Below are positions 28,116 through 37,466 of a DNA stretch of 64,000 nt, piece by piece (position 1 is the first letter of the stretch; every line of letters begins with the position of its first letter). The stretch comes from Rhodopirellula islandica (lineage in GTDB: Bacteria; Planctomycetota; Planctomycetia; Pirellulales; Pirellulaceae), in contig NZ_LECT01000006.1 in assembly GCF_001027925.1 (NCBI RefSeq), positions 310,001-374,000 of the forward strand. The letters run 5' to 3'. Both the position numbers and the translations under genes were made by a program. The notes under the pieces were generated by a model. It was given only the letters and a program-made list of their open reading frames with translations, was not told the origin of the DNA and searched no databases.

Positions 28116-29462
28116 TCATTCGGGCTTTGGGAAGAGTGCCATCAGACTGTCCGCGAAGATCCGGTGGCCGTTGACGTTGGGATGGTTGATGTTGTTTTCC
28201 ATCAGGGTGATGTAAGGGATTCCCTGTCGCCAGAGCCGACCGTAGCGAAGGGATCCTTCAGCGACCGCGATCTGGTTCTGTTGCGCAAAAGCACGAACGC
28301 CTTGGACGTAGGCGCGGGGATCGTCATCGATGTTTTGCTGGCTCGAAAACCCCATCCAGCTGGGGCGAACATAGTGCGGTGTCAGAATGATCCACTCGGC
28401 ATCTCTCTCGCGCAAGTCGGCCAGGATCTTTCCGTAACGCTCCTCCACTTGCACTTCTGAAAGACCGGCATCGTTGACGAACTCCGACACGATCAGATCG
28501 GCCTGCCGGTTCAACACCTTCTCCTGGTAGTTGTGTTCGCTGCCCGGTGGCTCGCTCAGGTAGCTACCGGTATTCCGTCCGCCCCACGCCTCCGTGACCA
28601 ATTCGATTTTGGCGTTTGGATAACGCGATTTCAGACGCTCCACAAACATCGATTGGTAGCGATTGAAGGTCGACACGCTGTCACCCCAAGCGAGGATTTT
28701 CAGGGGCTCTCCGGACTGGAGCTTTTTCAAAGACTCAGGCAGCAATGTTTCCGCAACGGAAGAACCGTTGGCTGTTGTTTCGGGGTAGGCGGTTTCCAAG
28801 ATTGGGAAGACGTGGTCCTTGCTCAACGCATCAAGGCGGGTGGGAAGGTAGATGTTCGCCAGCCGGATCTGGCCCGCATCCAAAGCCGGCGGTTCGGGCA
28901 TGGAAGCATGTGGCGTTCCTTTCTTCAGCACGATCTGATGATGCCCGTTTAGCACGACCGAATCGATGCGTTGTTTGGTGTGTTGGTAGTCGATGTACAC
29001 CGGTTGGTCGGGGGCGATGGCTCCCTGCGGCAACCGACCGACCGTGCCGGAGACAAGGTCAGCCTCGTAGTCGATCCCTCTTTGAAATGTCTTGGCCGCG
29101 GGCTCCAGACCGGCTCGGACGACAACACTGGTGGGGTCGAGCAAACCTTCGACCGTGCATTCCGCTGCGATGACTCCTTTGAGACGAACACCCTTTCGCC
29201 AGCCCGCTGTCGTCTTGGCGTCGAAGTCGGGTAAACGATCGTGTTTCTCGTGGGTGACCGTGACGATTTCGGGACCAGCGAGTTTCAATTCAGCCGCAAC
29301 CGATTGAGCTCCCGGCACGGTCACCGAGACGGTCCATGCTCCCGTCAGCCGCACCTCGGCGGGCGTCGCGACGGGGGATTCTGCCGCAACCGAAGTGACG
29401 CAGCAGATCGCGATCGCTTGCACCACGAGGAGAAGGAGGGTGAGTGTCAGGGTAGGTTTCAT
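28116..29462 (-). CDS. Secreted SGNH/GDSL-type hydrolase
   Basis: A protein of 448 residues from ATG 29462 with a signal peptide (MKPTLTLTLLLLVVQAIAIC). The N-terminal 200 residues are a beta-rich region. The C-terminal half carries SGNH features: ILAWGDSVSTFNRYQ (GDS with the nucleophile Ser), TEAWGGRNTGSYL (Gly/Asn block) and NHPNVNGHRIFADSL, with the catalytic His preceded by the helper residue. Such enzymes deacetylate polysaccharides or cleave esters. It lies in the sialidase/DUF1501 region but faces the opposite way. The exact substrate is unknown. Confidence 0.85.
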   Translation of the reverse strand: MKPTLTLTLLLLVVQAIAICCVTSVAAESPVATPAEVRLTGAWTVSVTVPGAQSVAAELKLAGPEIVTVTHEKHDRLPDFDAKTTAGWRKGVRLKGVIAAECTVEGLLDPTSVVVRAGLEPAAKTFQRGIDYEADLVSGTVGRLPQGAIAPDQPVYIDYQHTKQRIDSVVLNGHHQIVLKKGTPHASMPEPPALDAGQIRLANIYLPTRLDALSKDHVFPILETAYPETTANGSSVAETLLPESLKKLQSGEPLKILAWGDSVSTFNRYQSMFVERLKSRYPNAKIELVTEAWGGRNTGSYLSEPPGSEHNYQEKVLNRQADLIVSEFVNDAGLSEVQVEERYGKILADLRERDAEWIILTPHYVRPSWMGFSSQQNIDDDPRAYVQGVRAFAQQNQIAVAEGSLRYGRLWRQGIPYITLMENNINHPNVNGHRIFADSLMALFPKPE

Positions 29463-29679
29463 GGGGTGACCTTCAATGCTTCCACTAGGATGACCGCGAT
29501 TTCTTCGCGGCAAATGGTTCTGAGTTCTCGACCTTTTTCGACTCGCTCCGCGTCGTCTCCGTAGTTGGACTGGCCAACGGAGAACTTGCGATCACGCCGG
29601 ATCGTGCACGGGGAGCGGCATCGTTCGCGCCGACGAACGGTGCTGGCGAGGCATGGGACTGACGCCGCTCCAGTGCCAT

Positions 29680-30576
29680 TCAGTCCTGAGTCCTTGGCTT
29701 CCGCGATGGGTTCTTTGCATGCAGTTCGGCAAGCGTTTGGACCAGTTTCCCGGGATCATCGCACAGCAAAGATTCCGGACGATATTTTAGCAGCGGCAGA
29801 ACTTTCTCGGGTGTCCCTGTCGTCGCGTCGAAATGGATCTTCGCTCCCGCCTCGCGAATCTTTGTCAGTAGCGTTGGGTCGTTTTCGATCCAAGCAATCT
29901 GAGGTCGCAAGTAATTCATGTTCGCGGATAAAAACGCATCCATCTGCTTTTTCTGACGCAGGAAGATCAGCGTCTGGAGTTCCGGCAAGCGTTCTTTGAG
30001 TTGCTGCGATTGTTCCACGGTTCGCACGGCCGCGATCGTCCGCGCGGTTTCGCCATGGACTTTCACGGCTGCGGCAATTCGATCCGCATACGTCGCGCCT
30101 TCTTCCTTCAGGTCCAATTGGACATCGATCCGTCCACGGCAGACCTGCAGTGCTTGTTCCAGTGAAGGCACCCGTTCGGCATGGTACTCCGTTCCGAACC
30201 AAGTTCCGGCGTCCAGTGCCGCCAGTTCGTTCCAGGTCAGATCGTTGACACGCCCGCTGCCGTTGGTTGTCCGGTCCACCTTCGCATCGTGCATGATCAC
30301 CAACTTGCCATCGCGCGAGGTGCGGACGTCAAGTTCGACCGCCGTTGCTCCGGCTTCCATCGCTCTTTCGATCGCTGCGATGGTGTTTTCGGGACGATCA
30401 TGGCTCGATCCACGATGCGCCGAAATTCGCTGGACGGATCCGGCCGCTGCCGCCAAATCCTCTGCATGCGTTTGGGCCTCGGCCCTGCCGCACGTGGCGA
30501 TTGCAAACACGGTGCAGAGCACCACGCAACTGACAGCACCTCGTTGTTGTCTATCGTTTTGGCGTCGTGAACGCAT
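29680..30576 (-). CDS. Glycerophosphodiester phosphodiesterase
   Basis: A protein of about 298 residues. ISAHRGSSHDRPENTIAAIE is the GDPD active-site start (HRG...PENT), followed by ELDVRTSRDGKLVIMHD (the metal ligands E and D and the second His) and a later VQLDLKE. ATG 30576 gives a short basic start and a hydrophobic signal (VSCVVLCTVFAIATC) ending AEA. ATG 30618 is also possible, and the frame runs back to a GTG inside a repeat at 30669. The enzyme hydrolyses deacylated phospholipids to glycerol-3-phosphate and an alcohol, here probably in the periplasm. It lies downstream of and parallel to the PVC haem protein gene. Confidence 0.92.
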   Translation of the reverse strand: MRSRRQNDRQQRGAVSCVVLCTVFAIATCGRAEAQTHAEDLAAAAGSVQRISAHRGSSHDRPENTIAAIERAMEAGATAVELDVRTSRDGKLVIMHDAKVDRTTNGSGRVNDLTWNELAALDAGTWFGTEYHAERVPSLEQALQVCRGRIDVQLDLKEEGATYADRIAAAVKVHGETARTIAAVRTVEQSQQLKERLPELQTLIFLRQKKQMDAFLSANMNYLRPQIAWIENDPTLLTKIREAGAKIHFDATTGTPEKVLPLLKYRPESLLCDDPGKLVQTLAELHAKNPSRKPRTQD

Positions 30577-30666
30577 CCCAGTGAAGGCGAGCCGATAGGA
30601 AGGCGGGGTGTTGCTCATCGTTTTGTTTCTGGTTGTGCAGGGGGCTGTTGGTTGGACTGGTTCCTT

Positions 30667-30689
30667 CACAGGCTGGAAGCCGATGCCAC
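30667..30689. repeat. Single arm of the GTGGCATA...CCAGCCTGTG palindrome
   Basis: Twenty-three bases match, with two changes, the right arm of the long hairpin at 59097-59153. No left arm is present, so this is a half copy lying between the PVC haem gene and the GDPD gene. Confidence 0.75.
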
Positions 30690-30693
30690 TTCC

Positions 30694-33600
30694 CTATTGG
30701 ACTGCGTCGCCTTGGCGGAGCGTCAGCAAGTATTCGATCAAGTCGGAAAGTTGTTGCTCAGTGAAGTTGGCGACGAGGCCTTCGGGCATCAGCGAGACGG
30801 ATTGGGGGCGTTCCTCTTCGATGTCTGCTTCGTCGATCGTGATCTGTTGGCCGGTGGCGATGCCGAGCGTGATTTTCCCGTCTCGGCGATCGAGTACCAA
30901 TCCGTTTTGGACGCGGCCGTCTTCCAGCAGAAAGGTGGTCGCGACAAAGTTGTAGTTGATCGCTCCGCTTGGGTATTGGATGTGATACAGCAGTTCTCGG
31001 TCACCGTACTTCATCCCCACGGACGCCAGATCGGGGCCGACCAACGCGCCTTCCCCGGTGACCCGGTGGCATCGCGCGCAGGCGGCGTCTTTGTGATTGG
31101 CAAACAGCTCGCGGCCTCGTTCGACGTTGCCTTGCATCGCCAGCACCGCTTGCACGTTGTGAATCTTCGCGCTGTCGCTGCCTGCCTTCACTGGAAGTTG
31201 CTCCTCAGCTGCGAGACGAATTCGACGATCGGAATGATTGTGCAGCAGGAACGACAGTTCGCTCTCCAAGTCGGCAGCAATCTTCGTCTGCTTTTGCAGC
31301 GACAAGACCGTGTTGGCTCCTTGGAAACTCGTCGCGATCAGCTGCAAAGATCGACGTCTTGCATCCAGTGGCATGTTTTCATCAAGGAGGGCATGCAGCA
31401 GGGTGGGTTGTGCCGTGTCGTCTGCCATCGAGTGGATCGTTTCGAGCGCGGCCAAGGCAAGTCGTCCACCGCTCGGACTGCCTTGCGCATCGTCGATCAA
31501 CTTGGCTGCTAACGCACGAACAGGCTGGTGCTTCATTTTTCCGAGGGACGTCAGGGCTGCCACGCGAACAACATCCTGTTGTGTGTCGTCGCCTGCAAGT
31601 TTCATCAGTGGGGCTTCGAATCCGACCAACGATGCGTTTGCGATCGACTCGATCGCGGTGATCTGGAATGCGGGCGAGTCCAAGGCATTCATGAACACCT
31701 GACTTAGCGAATCGTCTTTGGTAAGTTCACGCCAATCGGTGGCAAGTTTGCGACCGAGTTGCCTGATGATTTCGAGTTTGCCTTCGGCGGTGACTCCATC
31801 TGCAAAGAATCGTTGGACGAGCACACGACCAGCAGCCGGGTCTGCAATTCCAGCCAGGGCAAGCGAAGCAGCTTGTTCGACCGAAGGGGATTGGTTGTGC
31901 GATAGCAGTTGCTCCATCGCAGGCAACGCTTCGCTGCGCTGAAGCACCCACGCCAAGCCAATCACGCGTGACGCCGAATTCGAGGGCGGCAATGCATCCT
32001 GAGGCCGAAGGAACGCATCGTTGGAACCAACCGGGTAAAACGGAGGCACGGCGATCGGTTGCTCATCCCACCCCGCTTGGATCGCTGTTTCAGCCAAGCT
32101 GCTGAACAGACGCGTGATGAATTCTGGCTCGCGATGGATCAAGGCGACTCGCAGAGCCTCCAGATAAAACCGGTCGCGACCGTCCCATGCAGCGGTCAAC
32201 GATTGCAACGCGGCGCCGATGTCTTCGGTTGGCTGGTTCGAAATGGCGAGCAACAATGCGCGGCGCACGCCGGCGTCCGGATCGTCAACGAGGGCTAGGA
32301 TTCGATCAAGGTTCTGGTTCGATTCATTGTCTCGGTCCGATTCACTGAGCAGGCTGAGTGACGTTTCGCGGATTCGCGGATCGGGATCGTGGAGAGCTTC
32401 CGCCACGTCGGCTTGGCCGGTGGTTGGCAGTCCATGCAGGACATGAAGTGCTCGCGCGCGGATGACTGGGTTTGTGTCCTGGAGCAACTCCAGCAATTCA
32501 TCGCGGGCTCCCGCACCTTGTCTCACCAATTGGTCACGTGCGGCCAGGCGTGCCACTGCGTTGGGTGACTGCAACGCTTCGGCCGCGTTGTCTCCATGGA
32601 ATGTCAACGTGTTCGGCTTGGTGTTTTCTGCGCTGACGCGATAGATCCGCCCGGTCGTCTGATCGGAAAACCGGTTGCCACCGACTCCGGCATCGTACCA
32701 ATCGCAGACGAACAGCGATCCATCGGTGGCGACGGAGACATCGACGGGGCGGAACCAGTCGTCATCGCCTTTCAGCAGCACATCGTAGTCCGATCGGAAG
32801 CCGGCCCCATGGCGAACGAGTGGGTGCGAATTGACTTGATGTGTCCCCGCATCGATCTGCAGCACCGCGCCATGATACTGTTCGGGCAACAGGCTTCCCT
32901 CGTAGACCACCAGCCCACTCGGTGACCCGTTCCCGGTTCCAACCAACTTCGGAATGATGCCGGGCAATTCTTCCGCCCAGTGCCGAGGCGAATCAGGATG
33001 CTGGTAACCGTACTCGCCGCCTTCCAGCACCCAGTACATCCGGCAACCACGATCGCCGTCATCATCGTTGTCGCTGCCAAACACGTTTCCGAAGGAATCC
33101 ACCGCTGCCTCGTAGTTGTTGCGATGGCCTGACGACAGAATTTTCAGTTGGGTTCCGTCGCGGTTCACGCGTAGCGTTGTGCCAACATTCGAGGACGTCA
33201 CCCGTTGGCCGGATTGGTCCATGACATCCAGCGTCGGTTCGCCGGTTTTCAGTTTGTCTGCTCCGTAGCGGGCGTCGCCAACGGTGAAATACAGTTTCCC
33301 ATCGGGACCGAAAGTCATCCCATGCAGTCCATGGTCGCTATCGACACCACGAAATCCAGTCAGCAGAGTGTGTCGGCGATCCGCGATGTCGTCCCCATCG
33401 GTGTCTTCCAGAACCAAGAGGTTGGGTGAATTGCCCGTGTAGACCCGCGTTCCGGTTTGAACGCCATCTTTCCAAATCTCTTCCACGGCCAGTCCCAACG
33501 GCACCGGGAAAATGTTGTCAGCGAACACGGTGACTTGGTCGGCTTTTCCGTCGCCATTGGTGTCGCTGAGGATCTTGATCTGATCCGCGTCTGCGACTCG

Positions 33601-33852
33601 GCTCATCGAATCGAACTCTTTCTGTTTCATTCGATAGTTGAGTCCTTCCGCAATCCAAACACGTCCGCGTGAATCGATTTCCATTGCCGTTGGGTTTCTC
33701 ACCATTGGCTCGCTGGCCCAAAGAGATACTTCCATGCCTGCGGCCGGATGCAACGACTTGAGAGAGTCGGTGGGTGAGATTTGGGCGGACGCACTGCCGC
33801 AGCTGACAACGAAAAAAGACAGGCAGGCAGATCGCCAGATGGATCGCAACAT
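30694..33852 (-). CDS. PVC-type haem-binding protein with dehydrogenase, HEAT-repeat and cytochrome c domains
   Basis: A protein of 1,052 residues with signal peptide SACLSFFVVSCGSASAQ. Residues about 30-400 form an NHL/glucose-sorbosone-dehydrogenase-like propeller (EISMP-type start 'VSLWASEPMVRNPTAMEIDS', HGLHGMTFGPDGKLYFTVGD, 'DNDDDGD'). Residues about 420-880 are alpha-helical HEAT repeats (IRARALHVLHGL and similar). The C-terminus has a cytochrome c domain: ACARCHRVTGEGALVGPDL near residue 925, then a Met-rich end. This three-part architecture is found almost only in planctomycetes and Verrucomicrobia and is thought to oxidise sugars in the periplasm; the substrate is unknown. Confidence 0.92.
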   Translation of the reverse strand: MLRSIWRSACLSFFVVSCGSASAQISPTDSLKSLHPAAGMEVSLWASEPMVRNPTAMEIDSRGRVWIAEGLNYRMKQKEFDSMSRVADADQIKILSDTNGDGKADQVTVFADNIFPVPLGLAVEEIWKDGVQTGTRVYTGNSPNLLVLEDTDGDDIADRRHTLLTGFRGVDSDHGLHGMTFGPDGKLYFTVGDARYGADKLKTGEPTLDVMDQSGQRVTSSNVGTTLRVNRDGTQLKILSSGHRNNYEAAVDSFGNVFGSDNDDDGDRGCRMYWVLEGGEYGYQHPDSPRHWAEELPGIIPKLVGTGNGSPSGLVVYEGSLLPEQYHGAVLQIDAGTHQVNSHPLVRHGAGFRSDYDVLLKGDDDWFRPVDVSVATDGSLFVCDWYDAGVGGNRFSDQTTGRIYRVSAENTKPNTLTFHGDNAAEALQSPNAVARLAARDQLVRQGAGARDELLELLQDTNPVIRARALHVLHGLPTTGQADVAEALHDPDPRIRETSLSLLSESDRDNESNQNLDRILALVDDPDAGVRRALLLAISNQPTEDIGAALQSLTAAWDGRDRFYLEALRVALIHREPEFITRLFSSLAETAIQAGWDEQPIAVPPFYPVGSNDAFLRPQDALPPSNSASRVIGLAWVLQRSEALPAMEQLLSHNQSPSVEQAASLALAGIADPAAGRVLVQRFFADGVTAEGKLEIIRQLGRKLATDWRELTKDDSLSQVFMNALDSPAFQITAIESIANASLVGFEAPLMKLAGDDTQQDVVRVAALTSLGKMKHQPVRALAAKLIDDAQGSPSGGRLALAALETIHSMADDTAQPTLLHALLDENMPLDARRRSLQLIATSFQGANTVLSLQKQTKIAADLESELSFLLHNHSDRRIRLAAEEQLPVKAGSDSAKIHNVQAVLAMQGNVERGRELFANHKDAACARCHRVTGEGALVGPDLASVGMKYGDRELLYHIQYPSGAINYNFVATTFLLEDGRVQNGLVLDRRDGKITLGIATGQQITIDEADIEEERPQSVSLMPEGLVANFTEQQLSDLIEYLLTLRQGDAVQ

Positions 33853-34393
33853 GAACAGCGTCCGAGCAATGAAATGGAGGGGAGGCGGGGAGGGAATCAG
33901 GACGCGCGAGACGAGGGAGGCTTCCGTTGGTGAAACAGAATTTGAATGCCGTCCATGCCGGCGACCACAAGGGCGATGCCTCCGTCTGCGTCCAAGTCAG
34001 GGGTGCCAATTGTAATCCAGTCCGGACTTCGCCGTGATTGATCGTGGCCATCCCGTTCAGAAAGTGTTTCTCCGGACATCTCTCAATGTCCGCGTGGCTT
34101 GGCTGAAGGCTCACCACCGTCTCGGATGGACCACTCGATGCCTGCTGCTTTTTCGTCCCTTCGAATCAAATAGAATGCCTCCTTTCCAAAGTGGAAGCCG
34201 TCGTGAAAGCTTTCTGTGTTCAACGTGTCAGCAGAAGTCGTTCGGCAAAAGTCGATTCACCGAAACGTGTTCACGTTCGGGTCTCGTGAACTGAGAGCTG
34301 ATGCTCGGTGGCTGATTCAGCCCCATGAGACCTGACCACGTGTTTGAAAATTGTTTCACTGTCCCATCCGTCTTCCAGAAGGCGATCAGCACC
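33853..34393. other. Intergenic region, no gene seen
   Basis: The 541 bases between the start of the PVC haem gene and the sialidase pseudogene contain no convincing gene, RNA or repeat. Short minus-strand frames overlap the upstream start but lack family features. Promoters for both divergent units should lie here. Confidence 0.5.
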
Positions 34394-34986
34394 ATGCGAA
34401 TCCGAAACTGCCGTTCTTTGGCCCCCGTTTTGATTGTGGCGGCTTGCGTCGCTGTGTCGTCCACTGTTGTGCAGTCTCAAGAACCTCAAGGGGTCGTTCC
34501 AGGGGCCGAGAAGCCACTGCGGATTTCGCCCCGACCTGACAATGACCGGAACAGCGAAGGCGATTTCATCCAACTCAAGGATGGACGGCTTCAGTTGATT
34601 TACACCAAGTTCATCGGCACGAGTGACCACGCACCCGCCGAGCTCATGGCTCGGTATTCCGCTGACGGTGGCAAGACTTGCTCTTGGTCTGGAACAACGG
34701 CGATGACCCGTTGGCAATCGTCAAGCCAGTCGGCCGGCGCCCTTTCACAGCGGCGCTCTCCGAAGACGAAGGCGTCACCTGGAAGCACATCCGAAATATC
34801 GGCACCGATCCACAGGGGTGGTATTGCTACACGGCGATCGAGTTCATCGACGATCATGTGCTGCTTGCCCATTGCGAGTACCCCGGTCTGAATTCGTTGC
34901 AAATCACTCGCTTTCCGATCCGTTGGTTGTACCAGTCAAGCGAGGTCGACAATGTGATTCCTGTCACTCCCAATGAATCTCAATAG
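34394..34986 (+). pseudogene. Sialidase-family gene with internal deletion and frameshift
   Basis: The frame from ATG 34394 encodes a signal peptide, then EGDFIQLKDGRLQLIYTKF and RYSADGGKT, the first Asp box. Translation then leaves homology at about 34675. In another frame, from 34678, the family C-terminus appears: LLVWNNGDDPLAIVKPV, DEGVTWKHIRN (Asp box) and GWYCYTAIEFIDDHVLLAHC. Intact relatives have roughly 200 more residues between these parts, so most of the propeller is lost. Confidence 0.88.
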
Positions 34987-35095
34987 CGCCCCTGGCTGAA
35001 GGACGCGGGTCAGGTGACACCTGGGAACCTGAGTCGGGTTGGCCAGCGAGTCGGCCGATCGGCGTGTCCGGCCAGACAAATGACCCGGACGGGCA

Positions 35096-35503
35096 TCAGT
35101 TTGAGGGCACTGTCGGTAGTCGAAGCACCACAAAGATGCCGTAGGCCGCGGCGGATAGGGTGACCAGTTTGGCGGCGACATGGAGACTGCTAAGGATCAA
35201 CGTTGATCCGACCAGCACCGTGACCATGGTGATGGCAACCACTTTCACTCCTGGTCGAACACCGCCTTGGTTGTGCCAATCACGCAGTGGGCCGCCGACG
35301 ATTGGCCACGCCATTGCTTTGGCGTGCCAGCTTGGCGACACACGGATGAGGAAGTAGCACATCAGCAGGAGGAATGGCGTGGTCGGGATACCCGGTAACA
35401 CGACACCAACCATGGCGAGCGCAAAGAACAGCCCGGCCAGGAACCAGTACAACCAGCGTTTGATGCCACGGGCTGGTTCGATCATCGAGGCGGTCTCAAC
35501 CAT
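35096..35503 (-). CDS. DUF454 (YbaN-like) membrane protein
   Basis: A protein of 135 residues from ATG 35503; the frame also opens from a TTG at 35551, 7 bases after the P450 gene. LYWFLAGLFFALAMVGVVLPGIPTTPFLLL holds the first membrane segment and the family's LPxxPTTPF motif; WPIVGGPLRDWHNQGGV follows; and two further segments are at the C-terminus. DUF454 proteins are small inner-membrane proteins of unknown function. The close spacing suggests co-transcription with the P450, but no functional link is evident. Confidence 0.85.
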   Translation of the reverse strand: MVETASMIEPARGIKRWLYWFLAGLFFALAMVGVVLPGIPTTPFLLLMCYFLIRVSPSWHAKAMAWPIVGGPLRDWHNQGGVRPGVKVVAITMVTVLVGSTLILSSLHVAAKLVTLSAAAYGIFVVLRLPTVPSN

Positions 35504-35557
35504 CGAAAACTTTCTGCCGATCTGTTCGGATTGGGCGGGAGCGATGGCCAAGCAAAG

Positions 35558-36709
35558 TCACTTCCATTGGACGTGGATGGGGACCGTCGCGTATCCGCTG
35601 GCAGGATACGATTCCAACGACGCAGGGGATTCGGGCTGGAGATGAAAACCGAGTGTTTGATCCAAGAGGGATTCCATGAACACACGCATCTCCATCCGAG
35701 CAAGTGGTGCGCCCGGGCAAACGTGAATGCCAGCTCCGTACAGCAGGTTGTTTTTCGGACTGCGATCGAACTTGACCATCCCAGCATCTTCGAACGCGGA
35801 TGGATCGCGATTGGCGGCGATCCAGTTGATATCCACACGCTCTCCCGCGTCGAGATCACGTCCACCGAGTTGGGTAGGACATGTGGTGGTCCGCCGATTG
35901 CTATGCAATGGATTGTGAACTCGCAGGATTTCGTCCATCGCGGCCAGCAGCACGCAACGGTCACGACGCAACGTGCTTTGGTGCTCCGCATTGTCTGCCA
36001 GGTGATGAATCAAAATTCCGATCGAAGCGGAGATGGTTCCGAGTTCGCCAACCGTCCAGTTCCGTAGAATGCTGCTGATTTCTTCGTTGCTCAGTCGTCG
36101 TCCATGGACAGTTTCGTGCATCAGAGAAGCGGTCACGTCGTCGTCCTTCTTGGCACCGCATTGGGAACGCTGCTGAATCAGGTCATCGACAATCGCATCG
36201 AGTTCACTCGCCAGCGTCGACAAGGCAACACGATCGCGGGCGCGAGTCGCGGATTGATTTTGTTCGGCCCAGCGGAGGAGCGGTTCGTGCAGGCTGCTTG
36301 GCCAACCAAGAAAGGCACATTGAATGCGAACGGCGAAGTGGGATGCCAGATCGCTCATCACCTCCACGTCGCTGCCGCCGACTGACAATTCGCTCAACAA
36401 GTCGGACGAGATCTCCCGGCAGACCGGCTCAAACGCGCCCACTCGTTCAGGGGAAAAATACGGTTCAATGATTTGCCGGAAAGGAGTGTGTTCCGGCGGG
36501 TCCATTCCATTGGGCACGGATTGATGCCGCGACACTTGGTTGCTGAACGTTGGATGGTCATTCAAAATTTGCATGACGTCGGCGTGACGAAACACGGACC
36601 AACCGCGTGACTCGCTGTGAGCCACCGGACAACGTTCACGCATCTCATCGTACGCAGCCACTTGATCGCGGATGACTCGATCGGATTCGGGATTCCAGTC
36701 GGACTTCAT
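35558..36709 (-). CDS. Cytochrome P450
   Basis: A soluble bacterial P450 of 383 residues from ATG 36709. DPPEHTPFRQIIEPYFSPERV at about 75-95 is the helix-C region; the ExxR of helix K appears in the 'DEILRVHNPLHSNRR' segment as E-I-L-R; and NNLLYGAGIHVCPGAPLARMEM contains the haem-binding FxxGxHxCxG-type loop with its Cys. The helix-I region reads VGELGTISAS in place of the usual A-G-x-D/E-T-T, so the acid-alcohol pair is changed. Redox partners are not seen nearby (the nap ferredoxin belongs to another operon). The substrate is unknown. Confidence 0.92.
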   Translation of the reverse strand: MKSDWNPESDRVIRDQVAAYDEMRERCPVAHSESRGWSVFRHADVMQILNDHPTFSNQVSRHQSVPNGMDPPEHTPFRQIIEPYFSPERVGAFEPVCREISSDLLSELSVGGSDVEVMSDLASHFAVRIQCAFLGWPSSLHEPLLRWAEQNQSATRARDRVALSTLASELDAIVDDLIQQRSQCGAKKDDDVTASLMHETVHGRRLSNEEISSILRNWTVGELGTISASIGILIHHLADNAEHQSTLRRDRCVLLAAMDEILRVHNPLHSNRRTTTCPTQLGGRDLDAGERVDINWIAANRDPSAFEDAGMVKFDRSPKNNLLYGAGIHVCPGAPLARMEMRVFMESLLDQTLGFHLQPESPASLESYPASGYATVPIHVQWK

Positions 36710-37145
36710 ATCGTTGTTGCGTTCATTGACGGACGCAGTAGAGCGCGCCGACTTTGTTGACGTAGTGAACGTGGCCTGCAAACGCGAGCGATGTGGAAAC
36801 ACATCGCATCAATACCAATCAACGTTAGCGGCACGGCTTCCAGAGCACTGGAAACCGATCGTCTGGGGGACTTCCACGCAACGAGTGAACATGCATCAGT
36901 GTATGCACTTTGGAATGTGTATAGCAAGGTGTAGGTTGAGGCAGTGGGCGTGGTGGCGGTTCCGAGTTGGGTTGGCCTGATAAAAAGCGTGCTCTCAAAA
37001 AAGCCGAGCACGCTCTCGCGGCTGTCTGCTCACCGCGATCAGCAGTCGCGATCACGATCCTGGGTGGGGAACGGCGCCGAATCAGGTGCCGAACTTGCAA
37101 TTGCCCGTTGAGCCTGCAGTCACCTCCGTCCGTGGTTGGGCAACG
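36710..37145. other. Intergenic region between P450 and nap genes
   Basis: The 436 bases contain no convincing gene. The only clear structure is a hairpin, AGCGTGCTC (36986-36994) with GAGCACGCT (37006-37014) around an A-rich loop, which could end transcription of the nap unit arriving from the right, although it lacks a strong T run. Confidence 0.5.
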
Positions 37146-37466
37146 CTAGCCGGTTGGCAACCGGTTCCGGATGATCTTGGTCGTGGGGTTGCCGGGCATG
37201 ATCGTGTCGCACCACATTTCGTTCTCAAAGACGTAACGAACCTGAATGGCCTGGGCTTCATCGGCAGCGAATGCGGATGCGGCCTCGGCCAGCGAGACTG
37301 TCGCATCGGTCGCGGTGGATTTCATTTGAACGTGCTGCACGTCGGCGCCTTCGGAGAGGTCGGCAAACAACTGCAGGACTTGATCCTTGGCCCATTCTGC
37401 TTCCAGGATTTCCGGCAGCGGCTCATTGTTTTCGAGGTCTGCCAGTGTGAGTTTTTTCGACGTCAT
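37146..37466 (-). CDS. Unknown 106-residue protein, last gene of the nap unit
   Basis: The ATG overlaps the TGA of the ferredoxin gene (ATGA at 37463-37466), so it is coupled to the nap operon. The sequence starts MTSKKLTLADLENNEPLPEI and is acidic at first, with VQMKSTATDATVSLAEAASA in the middle and a basic end TTKIIRNRLPTG. No membrane segment, signal peptide or metal-binding Cys cluster is visible, so it should be cytoplasmic. I do not recognise the family. Its position suggests a role in maturation or regulation of nitrate reductase, which is only inference. Confidence 0.75.
   Translation of the reverse strand: MTSKKLTLADLENNEPLPEILEAEWAKDQVLQLFADLSEGADVQHVQMKSTATDATVSLAEAASAFAADEAQAIQVRYVFENEMWCDTIMPGNPTTKIIRNRLPTG

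Noticed and set aside
26526-28174. Many overlapping frames on both strands within the 126-bp repeat arrays (also at 45.6-46.4 kb and 54.4-55.3 kb)
   Set aside because: All are translations of the hairpin units (PGSAWAH, SQAGAWG and similar). The non-multiple-of-three period opens every frame, and none has a start signal or independent sequence.
33518-34117. Minus-strand frame of 199 codons before the PVC haem gene
   Set aside because: It overlaps the signal-peptide start of the haem protein in another frame and lacks family features.
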